Source of the DNA: Nocardia asteroides
Lineage (GTDB): Bacteria > Actinomycetota > Actinomycetes > Mycobacteriales > Mycobacteriaceae
DNA: 64,000 nucleotides
NCBI GenBank assembly: GCA_019930625.1
Contig: CP082844.1
Location: forward strand, 1,054,001 to 1,118,000
Direction: 5' to 3'
Shown: positions 49,780 through 58,923 of the stretch, piece by piece
Numbering within the stretch: position 1 is the first letter of the stretch
Layout: each line of letters begins with the position of its first letter
The notes under the pieces: model-generated
The model's database searches: none
Seen by the model: the letters and a program-made list of their open reading frames with translations, nothing else
Told to the model about the DNA's origin: nothing
Program-made: the position numbers and the translations under genes

Positions 49780-50583
49780 TCATATCGGCAGCACGACCGC
49801 GGTGACGAATTCGTTGCGCAGCCAGCCGATGAACACCGCCCACACACCGCTGACCAGCGCCGCACCCACCAGGATCAGCATGACACCACCGGCGATTTGA
49901 ATAGTCCTGGAATGTCGGCGCAACCAACCGACACCGCGCAAGGCCTTCGCGGAGCCGAAGCCGAGAACGATGAACGGTGATCCGAGTCCGACGCAGTAGG
50001 CAACGATCAGCGCCACGCCGCGCGCGGCGGTCGTGCCTTCGGTTCCGGCGGCGACCGAGAGGACTCCCGCAAGAGTCGGCCCCAGACAGGGCGTCCACCC
50101 CAACCCGAACACTCCCCCGAGCAAGGGCGCTCCGGCAAGCGAGGATATCCGCAACGGGGCGAAGCGGGTGTCCTTCTGCAGCGCCGGGATGAGCCCGACA
50201 AAGGTCAGACCCATCACTATCGTGACCACACCACCGATGCGCTGGAGCAGATCCTCGTTGATCCGCAACGCTCCGATCACCCCGAACACCGACGCGGTGG
50301 CAAGGACGAACACCACGGTGAATCCGGCGACGAACAACGCCGCCGCACCGGCCACCCGCCAGCGGTCTGCGCCCGAGCCCGGCTCATCGGCACCGCCGGG
50401 TGAGGTGCTGGCGCCGGAAACACCAGCGAGGTAAGACAGATACCCGGGCACCAGCGGGACAACACACGGCGACGCGAACGAGACCAGCCCGGCGAGTATG
50501 CAGGCGGCGAGCGCGAGCAGCAGTGGCCCGGTCGCGGCGGCGGTCTGAAAACTGGTGCCTATCCCCTGGGCGAGCGCCGTCAT
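49780..50583 (-). CDS. ccdA: CcdA/DsbD-type membrane thiol transporter
   Basis: The 267-residue protein has six membrane segments and the CcdA cysteines in [20 protein letters not shown] and [15 protein letters not shown]. It moves reducing equivalents from cytosolic thioredoxin to envelope thioredoxin-like proteins. Its start overlaps the stop of the TlpA-like gene (50580-50583). Together they form a cytochrome-c-maturation-like redox module, probably used here for copper-damaged thiols. Confidence 0.92.
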   Translation of the reverse strand: MTALAQGIGTSFQTAAATGPLLLALAACILAGLVSFASPCVVPLVPGYLSYLAGVSGASTSPGGADEPGSGADRWRVAGAAALFVAGFTVVFVLATASVFGVIGALRINEDLLQRIGGVVTIVMGLTFVGLIPALQKDTRFAPLRISSLAGAPLLGGVFGLGWTPCLGPTLAGVLSVAAGTEGTTAARGVALIVAYCVGLGSPFIVLGFGSAKALRGVGWLRRHSRTIQIAGGVMLILVGAALVSGVWAVFIGWLRNEFVTAVVLPI

Positions 50584-51233
50584 CGTCGCGCCGCCACACG
50601 CTCGATCACCGGTTGCAGATCCTCTGCCAGCAGGGCACGCAGGAACACGGCCGCTACCCGGTGCTGCCGATCCAGAATCAAAGTGGACGGGATGACGCTG
50701 GTGGGATAGCTGCCGCCGAGCGCGATCAGCGTCCGCATCGAGGGGTCATAAATCGACGGATAGCCGACTTTGTAGTCGATGACGAAATCCTGGGCTTTGT
50801 CACGCTGCGGATCACGGACATTTATCCCCAGAAACTGCACTCCCATGTCCTTGGTGGCCGCATATACGCGTTCGAGGTCGTCGGCTTCAGCACGGCACGG
50901 CCCACACCATTGACCCCACAGGTTGATCACCACCACCTGCCCGGCGTAGTCGGCCACGGACACAACCTTGTCTTCGGCCATGAGGTCGGGCCCCGACAGG
51001 GCCCCGATCTGCCCGCGAGCCTCCGGCGGATCGTAGAAGATGTCTGTCTGCCCGCCCGGTGAAACGAAGTCGAACGTGCCACCACCAGTCGCGACCGAAT
51101 CGGAGCCCGCAGCGCAACCGGTCACGGCGATCACCGAGCAGATGCCAAGGGCGAGCACGGCGATAAACTGGGATCGCCGAACGTGTGTTGGGGTGGGTCG
51201 TGCGGTCGTTCGCGTGCCTTGTCGCTGGATCAT
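50580..51233 (-). CDS. TlpA/ResA-like thioredoxin lipoprotein
   Basis: The 217-residue protein has a lipoprotein signal ([10 protein letters not shown]), a thioredoxin fold with WGQWCGPC and a cis-Pro region ([10 protein letters not shown]). It would receive electrons from CcdA and reduce disulfides in the envelope. Its start overlaps the stop of the preceding TlpA-like gene and its stop overlaps ccdA, so three genes are coupled. Confidence 0.9.
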   Translation of the reverse strand: MIQRQGTRTTARPTPTHVRRSQFIAVLALGICSVIAVTGCAAGSDSVATGGGTFDFVSPGGQTDIFYDPPEARGQIGALSGPDLMAEDKVVSVADYAGQVVVINLWGQWCGPCRAEADDLERVYAATKDMGVQFLGINVRDPQRDKAQDFVIDYKVGYPSIYDPSMRTLIALGGSYPTSVIPSTLILDRQHRVAAVFLRALLAEDLQPVIERVAARR

Positions 51234-51883
51234 CGGGTCATCTCACTGATCGCGGCCCGAATCTGGGCGGGGTTGTCGAATACAGCGGGTGTAGTGATGC
51301 GCGCGACCGAACCATCCTGCTGGACAAGGAAACTCAGCGGCAGCACCGGGGGCGCGGACAATGCCCCGCGCACGTCGCCGGAATCGACGAATGACGGATA
51401 GTCGGTGCCCAGGGCTGTCAGTAGATCCAGGGCAGCGACGGGGTTGTCTTGCACGTTGATCCCCACGACGCGAACCGAACCGGGCTCGTTCGCGTACGCA
51501 TCGAGCACGGGAATCTCTTCCCGACACGGCCCGCACCAAGATGCCCAGAGATTGATCAAGGTCGGCTCGCCGGTCAGCGCGGCGCCGAGGTCGACGGTGT
51601 CGGTCGACCCGAGACACCGCGCCGAGACACCGCGCAAGTCGGCGTCGGCCTGCGGCGCTACGGCGGTAGTCGGGCAACGCCGCAGCTGTGCCAAGCCCGC
51701 GTGACCCACCTCGGGAGCGTTTGCGGCGGAGCCGGTGACTGCATCCGCCGAAACACCCGGTTGCCCGGATCGGGTCTGCGACGAAGTCGATCGCGGCCAG
51801 ATCGCCACGATCAACGCGACAATTACCAACAGGCCAACGACCACCCCACGAGCACCCGGCTGCACGCGCGACAACTTCTCCAT
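51230..51883 (-). CDS. Second TlpA-like thioredoxin protein
   Basis: The 217-residue protein has an N-terminal membrane anchor (VVVGLLVIVALIVAIW), an unusual pair of cysteines before the fold (LRRCPTT and SARCLG), then the thioredoxin motif WASWCGPC and a cis-Pro loop (PVLPLSFLV). ATG 51883 is preferred; a GTG-type start upstream would overlap the operator. First gene of the TlpA-TlpA-CcdA operon, with the BlaI-like repeat at 51893-51919 just upstream. Confidence 0.88.
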   Translation of the reverse strand: MEKLSRVQPGARGVVVGLLVIVALIVAIWPRSTSSQTRSGQPGVSADAVTGSAANAPEVGHAGLAQLRRCPTTAVAPQADADLRGVSARCLGSTDTVDLGAALTGEPTLINLWASWCGPCREEIPVLDAYANEPGSVRVVGINVQDNPVAALDLLTALGTDYPSFVDSGDVRGALSAPPVLPLSFLVQQDGSVARITTPAVFDNPAQIRAAISEMTR

Positions 51884-51892
51884 CACCACCAC

Positions 51893-51919
51893 CTGTCTAC
51901 TATGCATCGTAGTAGACAG
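51893..51919. promoter_or_regulatory. BlaI/CopY-like operator, TlpA-CcdA operon
   Basis: CTGTCTACTA and TAGTAGACAG form a perfect 10-bp inverted repeat with the spacer TGCATCG, 9 bases upstream of the TlpA-like start. It is the member of the set farthest from the blaI genes. Confidence 0.75.
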
Positions 51920-51946
51920 GTGGGTGGCACGGACCGGCGCCCACGT

Positions 51947-52594
51947 TCACAACAGCGTGCTCCAGTAGCTCCAGAAGCGGATGCCGATCAACGACACGAT
52001 CGTGAGAGACCAGACGGTGACAACGACGCCGTGGTAATCGGCCGTGACGTCGGCCAGTCGCCGGCCAGCGGCGGGGACAGGCAGATCACCCACCACGAGG
52101 TTGCGCAGGGTGACGTAGCCGAAGATCGGGATCGTCACTGCCCACACCACCATGCAGTACGGGCACAGGGCCCCGATGCTGTATAGCGTGTGGTAGATCA
52201 ACCAGTGCACGAACACGACACCGAAGCTGACACCGGCCTGTAGTCCCAGCCAGAACCAGCGCTGGAACCGTGCTCCGGACAGCAGCCCGGCACCCACAGT
52301 GGTGACCACCGCGAACCCGGCGATCCCCAGCACAGAATTGGGGAGACCGAACGCCGCCGCCTGCGGGCTGTCCATGACCGACCCGCAGGACACGATGGGG
52401 TTCAGACTGCAGCTCGGCACATAGGCGGGATCCCGCAGTCGCGCCATCTTCTCCACTGTGAGCACACTCGCAGCCACCGTGCCGAGGAGACCACCGATCA
52501 GCAACAGCCAGGGCAGCAGCCGCGGGAACGGGTCCCGATAGTCCCTTCTCCGAGTCGGCGTGGCGATGCTTGCCTCACTTGGCGAGTGCGGCAT
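51947..52594 (-). CDS. VKOR-family disulfide-generating membrane protein
   Basis: The 215-residue protein has four to five membrane helices and both VKOR cysteine pairs: SCSLNPIVSCG and the redox centre CPYC in ALCPYCMVVW. It re-oxidises DsbA with quinone as acceptor. ATG 52594 overlaps the end of the dsbA gene by 20 bases. Together with DsbA it is the oxidising branch, opposite in effect to the CcdA-TlpA branch next door. Confidence 0.9.
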   Translation of the reverse strand: MPHSPSEASIATPTRRRDYRDPFPRLLPWLLLIGGLLGTVAASVLTVEKMARLRDPAYVPSCSLNPIVSCGSVMDSPQAAAFGLPNSVLGIAGFAVVTTVGAGLLSGARFQRWFWLGLQAGVSFGVVFVHWLIYHTLYSIGALCPYCMVVWAVTIPIFGYVTLRNLVVGDLPVPAAGRRLADVTADYHGVVVTVWSLTIVSLIGIRFWSYWSTLL

Positions 52595-53303
52595 CGATGG
52601 CCTCGATGAAGTCTTCGGCGGAGCGCGGTTGGAGTTTGACACCGTCGAGGAAGAAGGTGGGCGTTCCCTGCACACCGAGGGTTCGGCCGTCGGCGACGTC
52701 GTCCTTGATTCGTTGCAGGGTGGCAGGATCGCTGTAGGCGGAGTCCCATTGCGTCATGTTCAACCCGAGCTCGCTGGCGAAGCCACGGAAGACGTCGTCC
52801 TTCGGAACGCGCTGCTCGGCCCACTCGGACTGTGTTTCATACATCTTCTTGTACATCGCCTCGAACGCACCCTGCCCGGCGGCGGCCTCCACTGCACGTG
52901 CCGCGCGTTCGGCGTTGAAGTGCGACGGGATCGGGAAGTAGCGCACGACGAATGTCACTCGCCCGCTGTAGGTTTCGCGAAGTTGCTCGACGAAGGGAAA
53001 CGCTGCGCCGCAGGCCTCGCATTCGAAGTCGAGAAATTCCACCAGCGTGACCTTGCCGTCGCCGACGGGACCGACCCGATGACTGTTGTCGCGGACGAGC
53101 ACGCTCTGAATGTCGGCCCCCGCGTCGGGCTGGTCCTTCTCGGAGCCGGAGTTGATCGCGACGATCACGGCGGCCACCGCGACGAAGACGGCAACGATCA
53201 CTGCCGAGATCATCAAGTTTCGCGTTCGGCGAGAGGCTCGTTTGTCCGGGGTTGACGTGTTCATACGCTGGGCCTCGCCAGCCTTGCTCTGCCTTTGCGG
53301 CAT
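52575..53303 (-). CDS. dsbA: DsbA-like membrane-anchored thiol oxidoreductase
   Basis: The 242-residue protein has an N-terminal membrane anchor (LMISAVIVAVFVAVAAVIVAI), the active site CEAC in EFLDFECEACGAAFPF and the cis-Pro loop GVQGTPTFFLDG. It introduces disulfides in the envelope and is re-oxidised by the VKOR encoded next. CEAC is an uncommon active-site dipeptide. Confidence 0.9.
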   Translation of the reverse strand: MPQRQSKAGEAQRMNTSTPDKRASRRTRNLMISAVIVAVFVAVAAVIVAINSGSEKDQPDAGADIQSVLVRDNSHRVGPVGDGKVTLVEFLDFECEACGAAFPFVEQLRETYSGRVTFVVRYFPIPSHFNAERAARAVEAAAGQGAFEAMYKKMYETQSEWAEQRVPKDDVFRGFASELGLNMTQWDSAYSDPATLQRIKDDVADGRTLGVQGTPTFFLDGVKLQPRSAEDFIEAIDAALAK

Positions 53304-53547
53304 GTCGGTTCCTTACTGTTTTCCGAAAGCGGGAATGTCGGACGGGTCTCGGTGCGCGCGGTTTCCCGCCATAGAGGGCGCATCCGATGCCGACGACAGA
53401 GGCCGCTCGCTATGGATGACGGTGATGGGCAGTTTGCCGTGCGTCGAACACGACACGGCCGCGTCAAGCAGTTGCCCCGAATGGTGCGTCGGCGGTGCCG
53501 ACTGCGGATGCCGACAACACGCGGACGCACCGAGAGAAGGCCTGCTC

Positions 53548-54000
53548 CTATGTGCGCAACACGCAGAGCATGGCCAAGCTGTGCGCGTGGCAGCGCCGCT
53601 GAATGTTGCGCGGGCGCGGCCCCGCGCGTGCCGGTACAACAAGGATCGGACGGGCGCGGGCCTGCCGAGCCACGGCGAACAACACGCTCAGGAGCAGAAT
53701 CACACACAGCCCGAGCACTCCGACCGGAGCCTCCGGCCCCAACACGGCGCCGGCGAGAAGATCAGCGCCAGCGTCGAGGTCGCCCGCCACTTCCGACGCT
53801 GACGGCGCAGAAGTGCCCTCATCGCTGACAGCAGCTGACGACACATTGATGGTCGCGCACCGCATGTCATGACCGAAGGCGCGAACCTCATCCGCGCACG
53901 GTGAAGTCTGCATCATCGCCAGTCCCATCAGAGCTGCCAACACCGCGGTCAACCGCGCGAGTCCCACTCGCACAGCTACACCGCGACGCCTGCTCTGCAC
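53548..54000 (-). CDS. DUF6153-like membrane protein
   Basis: The 150-residue protein has an N-terminal signal-like helix, a loop with two cysteines (SPCADEVRAFGHDMRC), a second helix (GVLGLCVILLLSVLFAV) and the family end LAMLCVLRT. It matches in design the proteins at 24209 and 28663. The region 53304-53547 between it and dsbA holds no gene. Probably a copper-associated envelope protein. Confidence 0.65.
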   Translation of the reverse strand: MQSRRRGVAVRVGLARLTAVLAALMGLAMMQTSPCADEVRAFGHDMRCATINVSSAAVSDEGTSAPSASEVAGDLDAGADLLAGAVLGPEAPVGVLGLCVILLLSVLFAVARQARARPILVVPARAGPRPRNIQRRCHAHSLAMLCVLRT

Positions 54001-54072
54001 TCCGCCAGGGTAATAGATGATCCGAAACCGCCCAGACGACCGGGCCGACGACTACTCGCGACAGACGACTGC

Positions 54073-54705
54073 TCAATCAGCGGGCTTTTGCGCCAGAACC
54101 CGGAAGGTGACCCCACCGCGGCCGGTGCGACGTGATTCGGAAATCACGAATCCGGCGGCTTCCAGGTAGGGAATCGGGTCACGCAGCAGATGGTCGGCCC
54201 CGAACCTGACGCTGATCGGCTCGATCAAGCGCATGAAGAGCCGAGCCGGTGCTGAGGTGGATGGTCCGTGCTCAGCGAGCACGAAAACCCCACCCGGGAC
54301 CAGCGCCCGGTACGCCTGCGCACAGGCACGTCCCGGGTCGGGAATGGTGCAGAAAGTGTAGGTCGATACCACCGTATCGACGCTCGAGTCAGCAACATCG
54401 AGGTCCTGCACGTCACCCAGACGGAGCTGCACCGCGAGATCCTGGCGGTGCGGACGCTGTCGAGCGATATCGAGGACACCTTGGGAGACGTCGACGCCGA
54501 TGACCCGTTCCACCTCGCTGCCATAGCGGGGCAAGTTCAACCCAGTGCCTACGGCAAGTTCAAGGACCCGTCCCCTGGCATGCCCCACGGCCCAACCACG
54601 CGCGCCACCGAGCATAAATCGCTCGAACGCGCCGATCTGGCGGTCGTAACGTGTGGCGTTTCTGTCGAAAACCGCAGCGATGCGGTCGATGCTCGGCTGC
54701 TGCAT
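54073..54705 (-). CDS. Class I SAM-dependent methyltransferase
   Basis: The 210-residue protein has the SAM motif VLELAVGTGLNLPRY near residue 46, the acidic strand end VIGVDVS and the post-II motif (FVLAEHGPS). It resembles small UbiE-like methyltransferases found in metal and stress islands. The substrate is unknown. Upstream of it is a gene-poor stretch. Confidence 0.85.
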   Translation of the reverse strand: MQQPSIDRIAAVFDRNATRYDRQIGAFERFMLGGARGWAVGHARGRVLELAVGTGLNLPRYGSEVERVIGVDVSQGVLDIARQRPHRQDLAVQLRLGDVQDLDVADSSVDTVVSTYTFCTIPDPGRACAQAYRALVPGGVFVLAEHGPSTSAPARLFMRLIEPISVRFGADHLLRDPIPYLEAAGFVISESRRTGRGGVTFRVLAQKPAD

Positions 54706-54855
54706 GATGCCTCTGTTCGGTGGTCCGTCGGGTGAGTCCCAGTCTGCGCTGCATCTCCAACAGTCACTATCGGGAAAACCCCTGAACTCTCTAGGTAGCG
54801 GCTTGGTGCCGCCAGCGCGTCCAGGTCCCGCGGGGTCGGCGTGGGGCTGATCTGG

Positions 54856-55090
54856 TCACAGACCCGAGTCCGTCGGTCGGGTTGCGGCGAACACTCGGCC
54901 CAGGCGGCGTGAGCGCTCAATGATCGGCGTCCACGTCGTCGCTTTCGTTGAGCACGGTCGTGCATAAGTGCCGCAGTCGCACCGTATGCGGGCCGTCGTA
55001 GGCAGCAGCGAGCAGCAACCAGCAGGGCACCCACGCGAACGGGCACGCCGGATCAAGATGCAGGTCGATTTCGGCAGCGATACAGCCCAG
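54856..55090 (-). pseudogene. Fragment of a DsbA-fold mycothiol-dependent reductase
   Basis: The minus strand reads EIDLHLDPACPFAWV, then LLLAAAYDGPHTVRLRHLCTTVLNESDDVDADH, and after a shift IERSRRLGRVFAA. This follows the first 80 residues of the actinobacterial DSBA-fold nitroreductase group (Rv2466c/Mrx2-like, DPxCPW motif). The motif is DPACPF here and the frame is broken near 54915. No 3' half remains. Confidence 0.6.
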
Positions 55091-55175
55091 TCCCCGGCGG
55101 TGGCTCGCATGAACTCGACGATGCCCATGAGGCTGCAGTTGGTTGCCGCGAGTAGGGGGCGGGATGCGCCCGCCA

Positions 55176-55191
55176 ATACCCCCTCGGGTAT
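55176..55191. promoter_or_regulatory. CsoR-type operator upstream of MMPL gene (distal)
   Basis: ATACCCCCTCGGGTAT fits the CsoR/CstR operator type. Confidence 0.7.
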
Positions 55192-55210
55192 CTTCGTCTC
55201 GACACGAGGT

Positions 55211-55226
55211 ATACCCCCTAGGGTAT
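55211..55226. promoter_or_regulatory. CsoR-type operator upstream of MMPL gene (proximal)
   Basis: ATACCCCCTAGGGTAT lies 14 bases before the MMPL start, so bound repressor would block transcription or the ribosome site region. Confidence 0.8.
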
Positions 55227-55240
55227 TTACGAAAGGTGGA

Positions 55241-57397
55241 ATGGTGGACACGAAACTCGCTGTCACCGAACCCGCTCACCACGGCACCGGGCACTCCGGT
55301 GCGCTGGGCCGGTGGGGTGCGTTCATGGCTGGCCACACCAAGGCGGTGATCGGGGTGTGGTTGCTGGTGCTGATCGCACTCGGAGCCGCCGCGCCTAGCG
55401 TGTTCACCTCTCTGGCCGGGGCGGGATGGCAGGCCAACGGCTCGGAATCGGTACGCGCACGCGAACTGGCCCAGCGACACTTCGGCGGCAATTCCTCGGC
55501 CGCGGTGCAGGTGGTGATCCATTCCGAGGCCGCCAGGATCGGCGATCCGGCGATGACCCGTACGGTCGAGCAGGTCACCGCGGTGTTCGCCGGTGACAAG
55601 CGGATCGCGCAGGTGATCGCCCCGCAGCCCGGATTCACGATCAGCCCTGATGAGCACACCGGAATCGTGATCGCGGGCGCAAACGCCTCCACCGACGACA
55701 TGGTCAAGGCCGTCGACGAACACAAGGACGCGTTGAGCGCGCTGTCCCAGGACGGGATCGAGGTCTACCCGACCGGGGCCTCGGCGTTGTGGAGCGATTT
55801 CAACGTCGCCAACCACGACGCGATGATCAAGGCCGAGATGTACTCGTGGCCGGTCACTTTGGCGATCATGGTGCTCGCGTTCGGGTCACTGGTCGCTGCC
55901 GGGCTGCCGTTGCTGCTGACCCTGGCGGGCCTGGTCGCCTCCGCGGGTGGGCTGGTGTTGCTGAACCAGATCACCCCGATCTCGGTGTGGGCGATGAACT
56001 TCGCCATGATGTTCGCCCTGGCCCTGGGCATCGACTACGCGTTGTTCCTGGTGGCTCGCTTCCGCGACGCCCTGGCCCGCACGGGCGATCCCCGCGCCGC
56101 GGTCGCCGAGACCATGGACACCGCCGGCAAGGCGGTCCTGCTCTCGGGGTTGACGGTTCTGGTGAGCTTGTCGGCGGTGCTGATCGTGCCCGCCCCCGCG
56201 GTGCGGACCATGGCCGTGGGGATCATGCTCGCGGTGGTGTTCGTGCTGGCCGCGACCCTGACCCTGCTGCCCGCCGCGCTCGGAGCGCTCGGTGGCAAGG
56301 TCAACGCTGCGGCGTTGCCGTACGCGCGCCGTCAGCAGCACCGCTCCCCGGTGTTCGCACGCTGGGGTCAGATCCTGCACAAGCACCCGTGGCCCCTCGC
56401 TGCGGTGGCGCTGACCATCCTGATCGGGTTGGCGATACCGATGTTCGGGCTCAAGACCGCGATGCCCTCGATCACGGTGGTGCCCGCCGAGGCCCCCGTG
56501 CGCCAAGGCTATGAACTGATTCAGCAGCAGTTCGGACCTGGAGCCCCGGGCATGCTCTCGATCATCGCTCCCGCCGCCGAGGCCGAGACCACCGCGACCA
56601 TCGCGCGCGCCAGCGACGGCATCCTCATGCTCACCCCACCCCAGCCCGCCGCCGACGGCGCCGACCTGGTGATGATGCAGGCGATGCCCGCGGTGGATCC
56701 GTCCGCACCGCAGATGGCCCAGATCCTGGACCGTCTGCGCGCCGATCTACCCGAGAACGCCGTCGTTGGTGGTGCGGCGGCGGAGAACCTCGACCTGCAA
56801 CAAGCCCTGAACGACTACCTGCCCATCGTGGTGGCGGTCATCCTGATCCTGGGGTTCGTGCTGTTGCTGATCGCGTTGCGGGCTCCGCTGATCGCGGCCC
56901 TGGGCACCCTGGTCAGCTTGCTCTCGACCGCGGCCGCGTTCGGGGTGGCCAAGCTGATCTTCCAGGACGGGCACGGTGCCGGGCTGCTCGGTTTCACCCC
57001 GCAAGGGTTCCTGGACGGGTGGGGGCCGGTGTTCTTCTTCGCGATGATCTTCGCCATAGCCATGGACTACACGGTGTTCCTGTTGGCTACCGCCAAGGAG
57101 CATTACGAACGCACCGGCGACCCACACGCCGCGCACCTGGACGGGCTGGCGCATTCCGGGCGGGTCATTTTCGCCGCCGCGGCGGTGATGGTGGCGGTGT
57201 TCTTCACCTTCGCCCTGGCCGAGCCGCTGCCGCCGAAGGAGATGGGCATCATCCTGGGTGTGGCGGTGCTGCTCGACGCGCTGCTGGTTCGACTGGTATT
57301 GCTGCCGGTGATCCTGCGCCTGACCGGGCACGCGGCCTGGTGGAGCCCGGCGTGGTTGCACCGGGTTCTGCCCGCCATCAGCTTCGCCCACCACTGA
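55241..57397 (+). CDS. MMPL/RND-family membrane transporter
   Basis: The 718-residue protein has two MMPL halves with the typical helix blocks (FAMMFALALGIDYALFLVARFRD and MIFAIAMDYTVFLLATAKEHYE in pieces) and extracytoplasmic loops after helices 1 and 7. It is a proton-driven exporter of a lipid or small molecule. GAAAGGTGGA precedes the ATG. Two CsoR-type boxes upstream and the CsoR-like gene downstream suggest copper or reactive-sulfur control, which is unusual for MMPL proteins. Confidence 0.9.
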   Translation: MVDTKLAVTEPAHHGTGHSGALGRWGAFMAGHTKAVIGVWLLVLIALGAAAPSVFTSLAGAGWQANGSESVRARELAQRHFGGNSSAAVQVVIHSEAARIGDPAMTRTVEQVTAVFAGDKRIAQVIAPQPGFTISPDEHTGIVIAGANASTDDMVKAVDEHKDALSALSQDGIEVYPTGASALWSDFNVANHDAMIKAEMYSWPVTLAIMVLAFGSLVAAGLPLLLTLAGLVASAGGLVLLNQITPISVWAMNFAMMFALALGIDYALFLVARFRDALARTGDPRAAVAETMDTAGKAVLLSGLTVLVSLSAVLIVPAPAVRTMAVGIMLAVVFVLAATLTLLPAALGALGGKVNAAALPYARRQQHRSPVFARWGQILHKHPWPLAAVALTILIGLAIPMFGLKTAMPSITVVPAEAPVRQGYELIQQQFGPGAPGMLSIIAPAAEAETTATIARASDGILMLTPPQPAADGADLVMMQAMPAVDPSAPQMAQILDRLRADLPENAVVGGAAAENLDLQQALNDYLPIVVAVILILGFVLLLIALRAPLIAALGTLVSLLSTAAAFGVAKLIFQDGHGAGLLGFTPQGFLDGWGPVFFFAMIFAIAMDYTVFLLATAKEHYERTGDPHAAHLDGLAHSGRVIFAAAAVMVAVFFTFALAEPLPPKEMGIILGVAVLLDALLVRLVLLPVILRLTGHAAWWSPAWLHRVLPAISFAHH

Positions 57398-57754
<357 letters not shown>

Positions 57755-57803
57755 CCCCCAACACACGCCCGGGGTCTGGCACTCACCGAAAGGACTCCCG
57801 CCG

Positions 57804-58043
57804 ATGGCACTGCCACCGCGACCGCGCGAATGGACCATCACCCGCCTCGTCCCGGCCCTGGCCGGAACCCTGGTCCTGCTCAGCGCACTGCTGAGCACGA
57901 CCCTGTCGCCCTGGTGGTTGATCCTGACCGCCTTGGTCGGGGCGAATCTGCTGCTCTACAGCGCGATGGGCTGGTGCCCGGCCACCCTGGTGATGCGCCG
58001 GTTCGGCCTCGCCGACACGTCCTGCCCAACCCCTACCGCCTGA
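57804..58043 (+). CDS. DUF2892 small membrane protein
   Basis: The 79-residue protein has two membrane helices (LAGTLVLLSALLSTTLSPWWLILTALVGANLLLYSAM in pieces) and Cys in MGWCPATLVMRRFGL, as in the DUF2892 module of YgaP-type rhodaneses. Such modules are often linked to sulfur metabolism. It follows the repressor gene by 49 bases. A partner of DUF302 downstream. Confidence 0.85.
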   Translation: MALPPRPREWTITRLVPALAGTLVLLSALLSTTLSPWWLILTALVGANLLLYSAMGWCPATLVMRRFGLADTSCPTPTA

Positions 58044-58066
58044 CCACTCGTCTCGGATCGGAGCAC

Positions 58067-58477
58067 ATGATGGACCTAGCCCTCTCGACGAGCCTGCACA
58101 CCACCTTCGACGACGCAATCGAACGCACCCGAACCGCGCTGGCCGAGCAAGGATTCGGCATCCTCACCGAGATCGACATGCAAGCCACCCTCAAAGCCAA
58201 ACTCGGCCACGACATGGAGGACTACCGCATCCTCGGCGCCTGCAACCCGCCCCTGGCCCACCGCGCGGTCGAGACCAACCGCCAGATCGGACTCCTGCTG
58301 CCCTGCAACGTGGTGGTCCGCCGCGACCGGACCGACCCCGACACCATCATCGTCGAAGCCATGAACCCTCAACTGATGGTCCAGGTGACCGACCAACCCG
58401 CCTTCGACACCGTCGCCGACGAGGCCACCACCCGGCTGCACGCAGCACTGGCCGCGCTGGACTCGACCCGGACCTGA
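58067..58477 (+). CDS. DUF302 protein
   Basis: The 136-residue protein has the DUF302 pattern: DDAIERTRTALAEQGFGILTEID, the YRILGACNPPLAHRAV turn and a LLLPCNVVVRR strand with a conserved Cys. The family is of unknown function and is frequently found beside CsoR-like repressors and DUF2892. GGATCGGAGCAC precedes the double ATG. Co-transcribed with the two genes before it. Confidence 0.9.
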   Translation: MMDLALSTSLHTTFDDAIERTRTALAEQGFGILTEIDMQATLKAKLGHDMEDYRILGACNPPLAHRAVETNRQIGLLLPCNVVVRRDRTDPDTIIVEAMNPQLMVQVTDQPAFDTVADEATTRLHAALAALDSTRT

Positions 58478-58549
58478 CACCTCGCCCAACCCACCGCGGC
58501 CAAACGAGTCGCCCGTATCGAGACACCGCCTGACCGGGTGGCTACCGGA

Positions 58550-58894
58550 TCAGCTCGACTCCAGCAACGCGGCGAGATCAGGCGGAGTGGTCATGGTTTG
58601 GCGCAATCCGACATCGGCACGGCCGGTGTTGCCTTCCGGGGCGAGCCCGGCCAGCGACCCTGGTGCGGCGAGGATGATCCGGATGACCTGCCCGAAGGCT
58701 TCGCGCCGGTCGCGTTGACGTACCGCCAGGGCGAACATGGCGACGTGGTTGGCGGTGTGCAGCCAGGGATCGGGTTGGGACAGGATGTGGGCGCGTTCGA
58801 GATGGCTCCAGCGTCGTGCCAGGTCGGTCGTGGTGTTCGCGGCCTGCATCTCTTCGTGGTAGCGGGCACGGGCAGCGTCGGGAATCTTCGCCAT
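58550..58894 (-). CDS. DUF3703 protein
   Basis: The 114-residue helical protein shows the DUF3703 core RWSHLERAHILSQPDPWLHT..H..MFALAVRQRDRREAFGQVIRIILAAPGS and the GNTGRADVGL ending. The family is known only from sequence and often stands in metal resistance islands beside sterol-desaturase-like genes, as here. GAAGGAGCACCCCC precedes the ATG. Confidence 0.88.
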   Translation of the reverse strand: MAKIPDAARARYHEEMQAANTTTDLARRWSHLERAHILSQPDPWLHTANHVAMFALAVRQRDRREAFGQVIRIILAAPGSLAGLAPEGNTGRADVGLRQTMTTPPDLAALLESS

Positions 58895-58923
58895 GGGGGT
58901 GCTCCTTCGTGTTGAGCTGAGCG

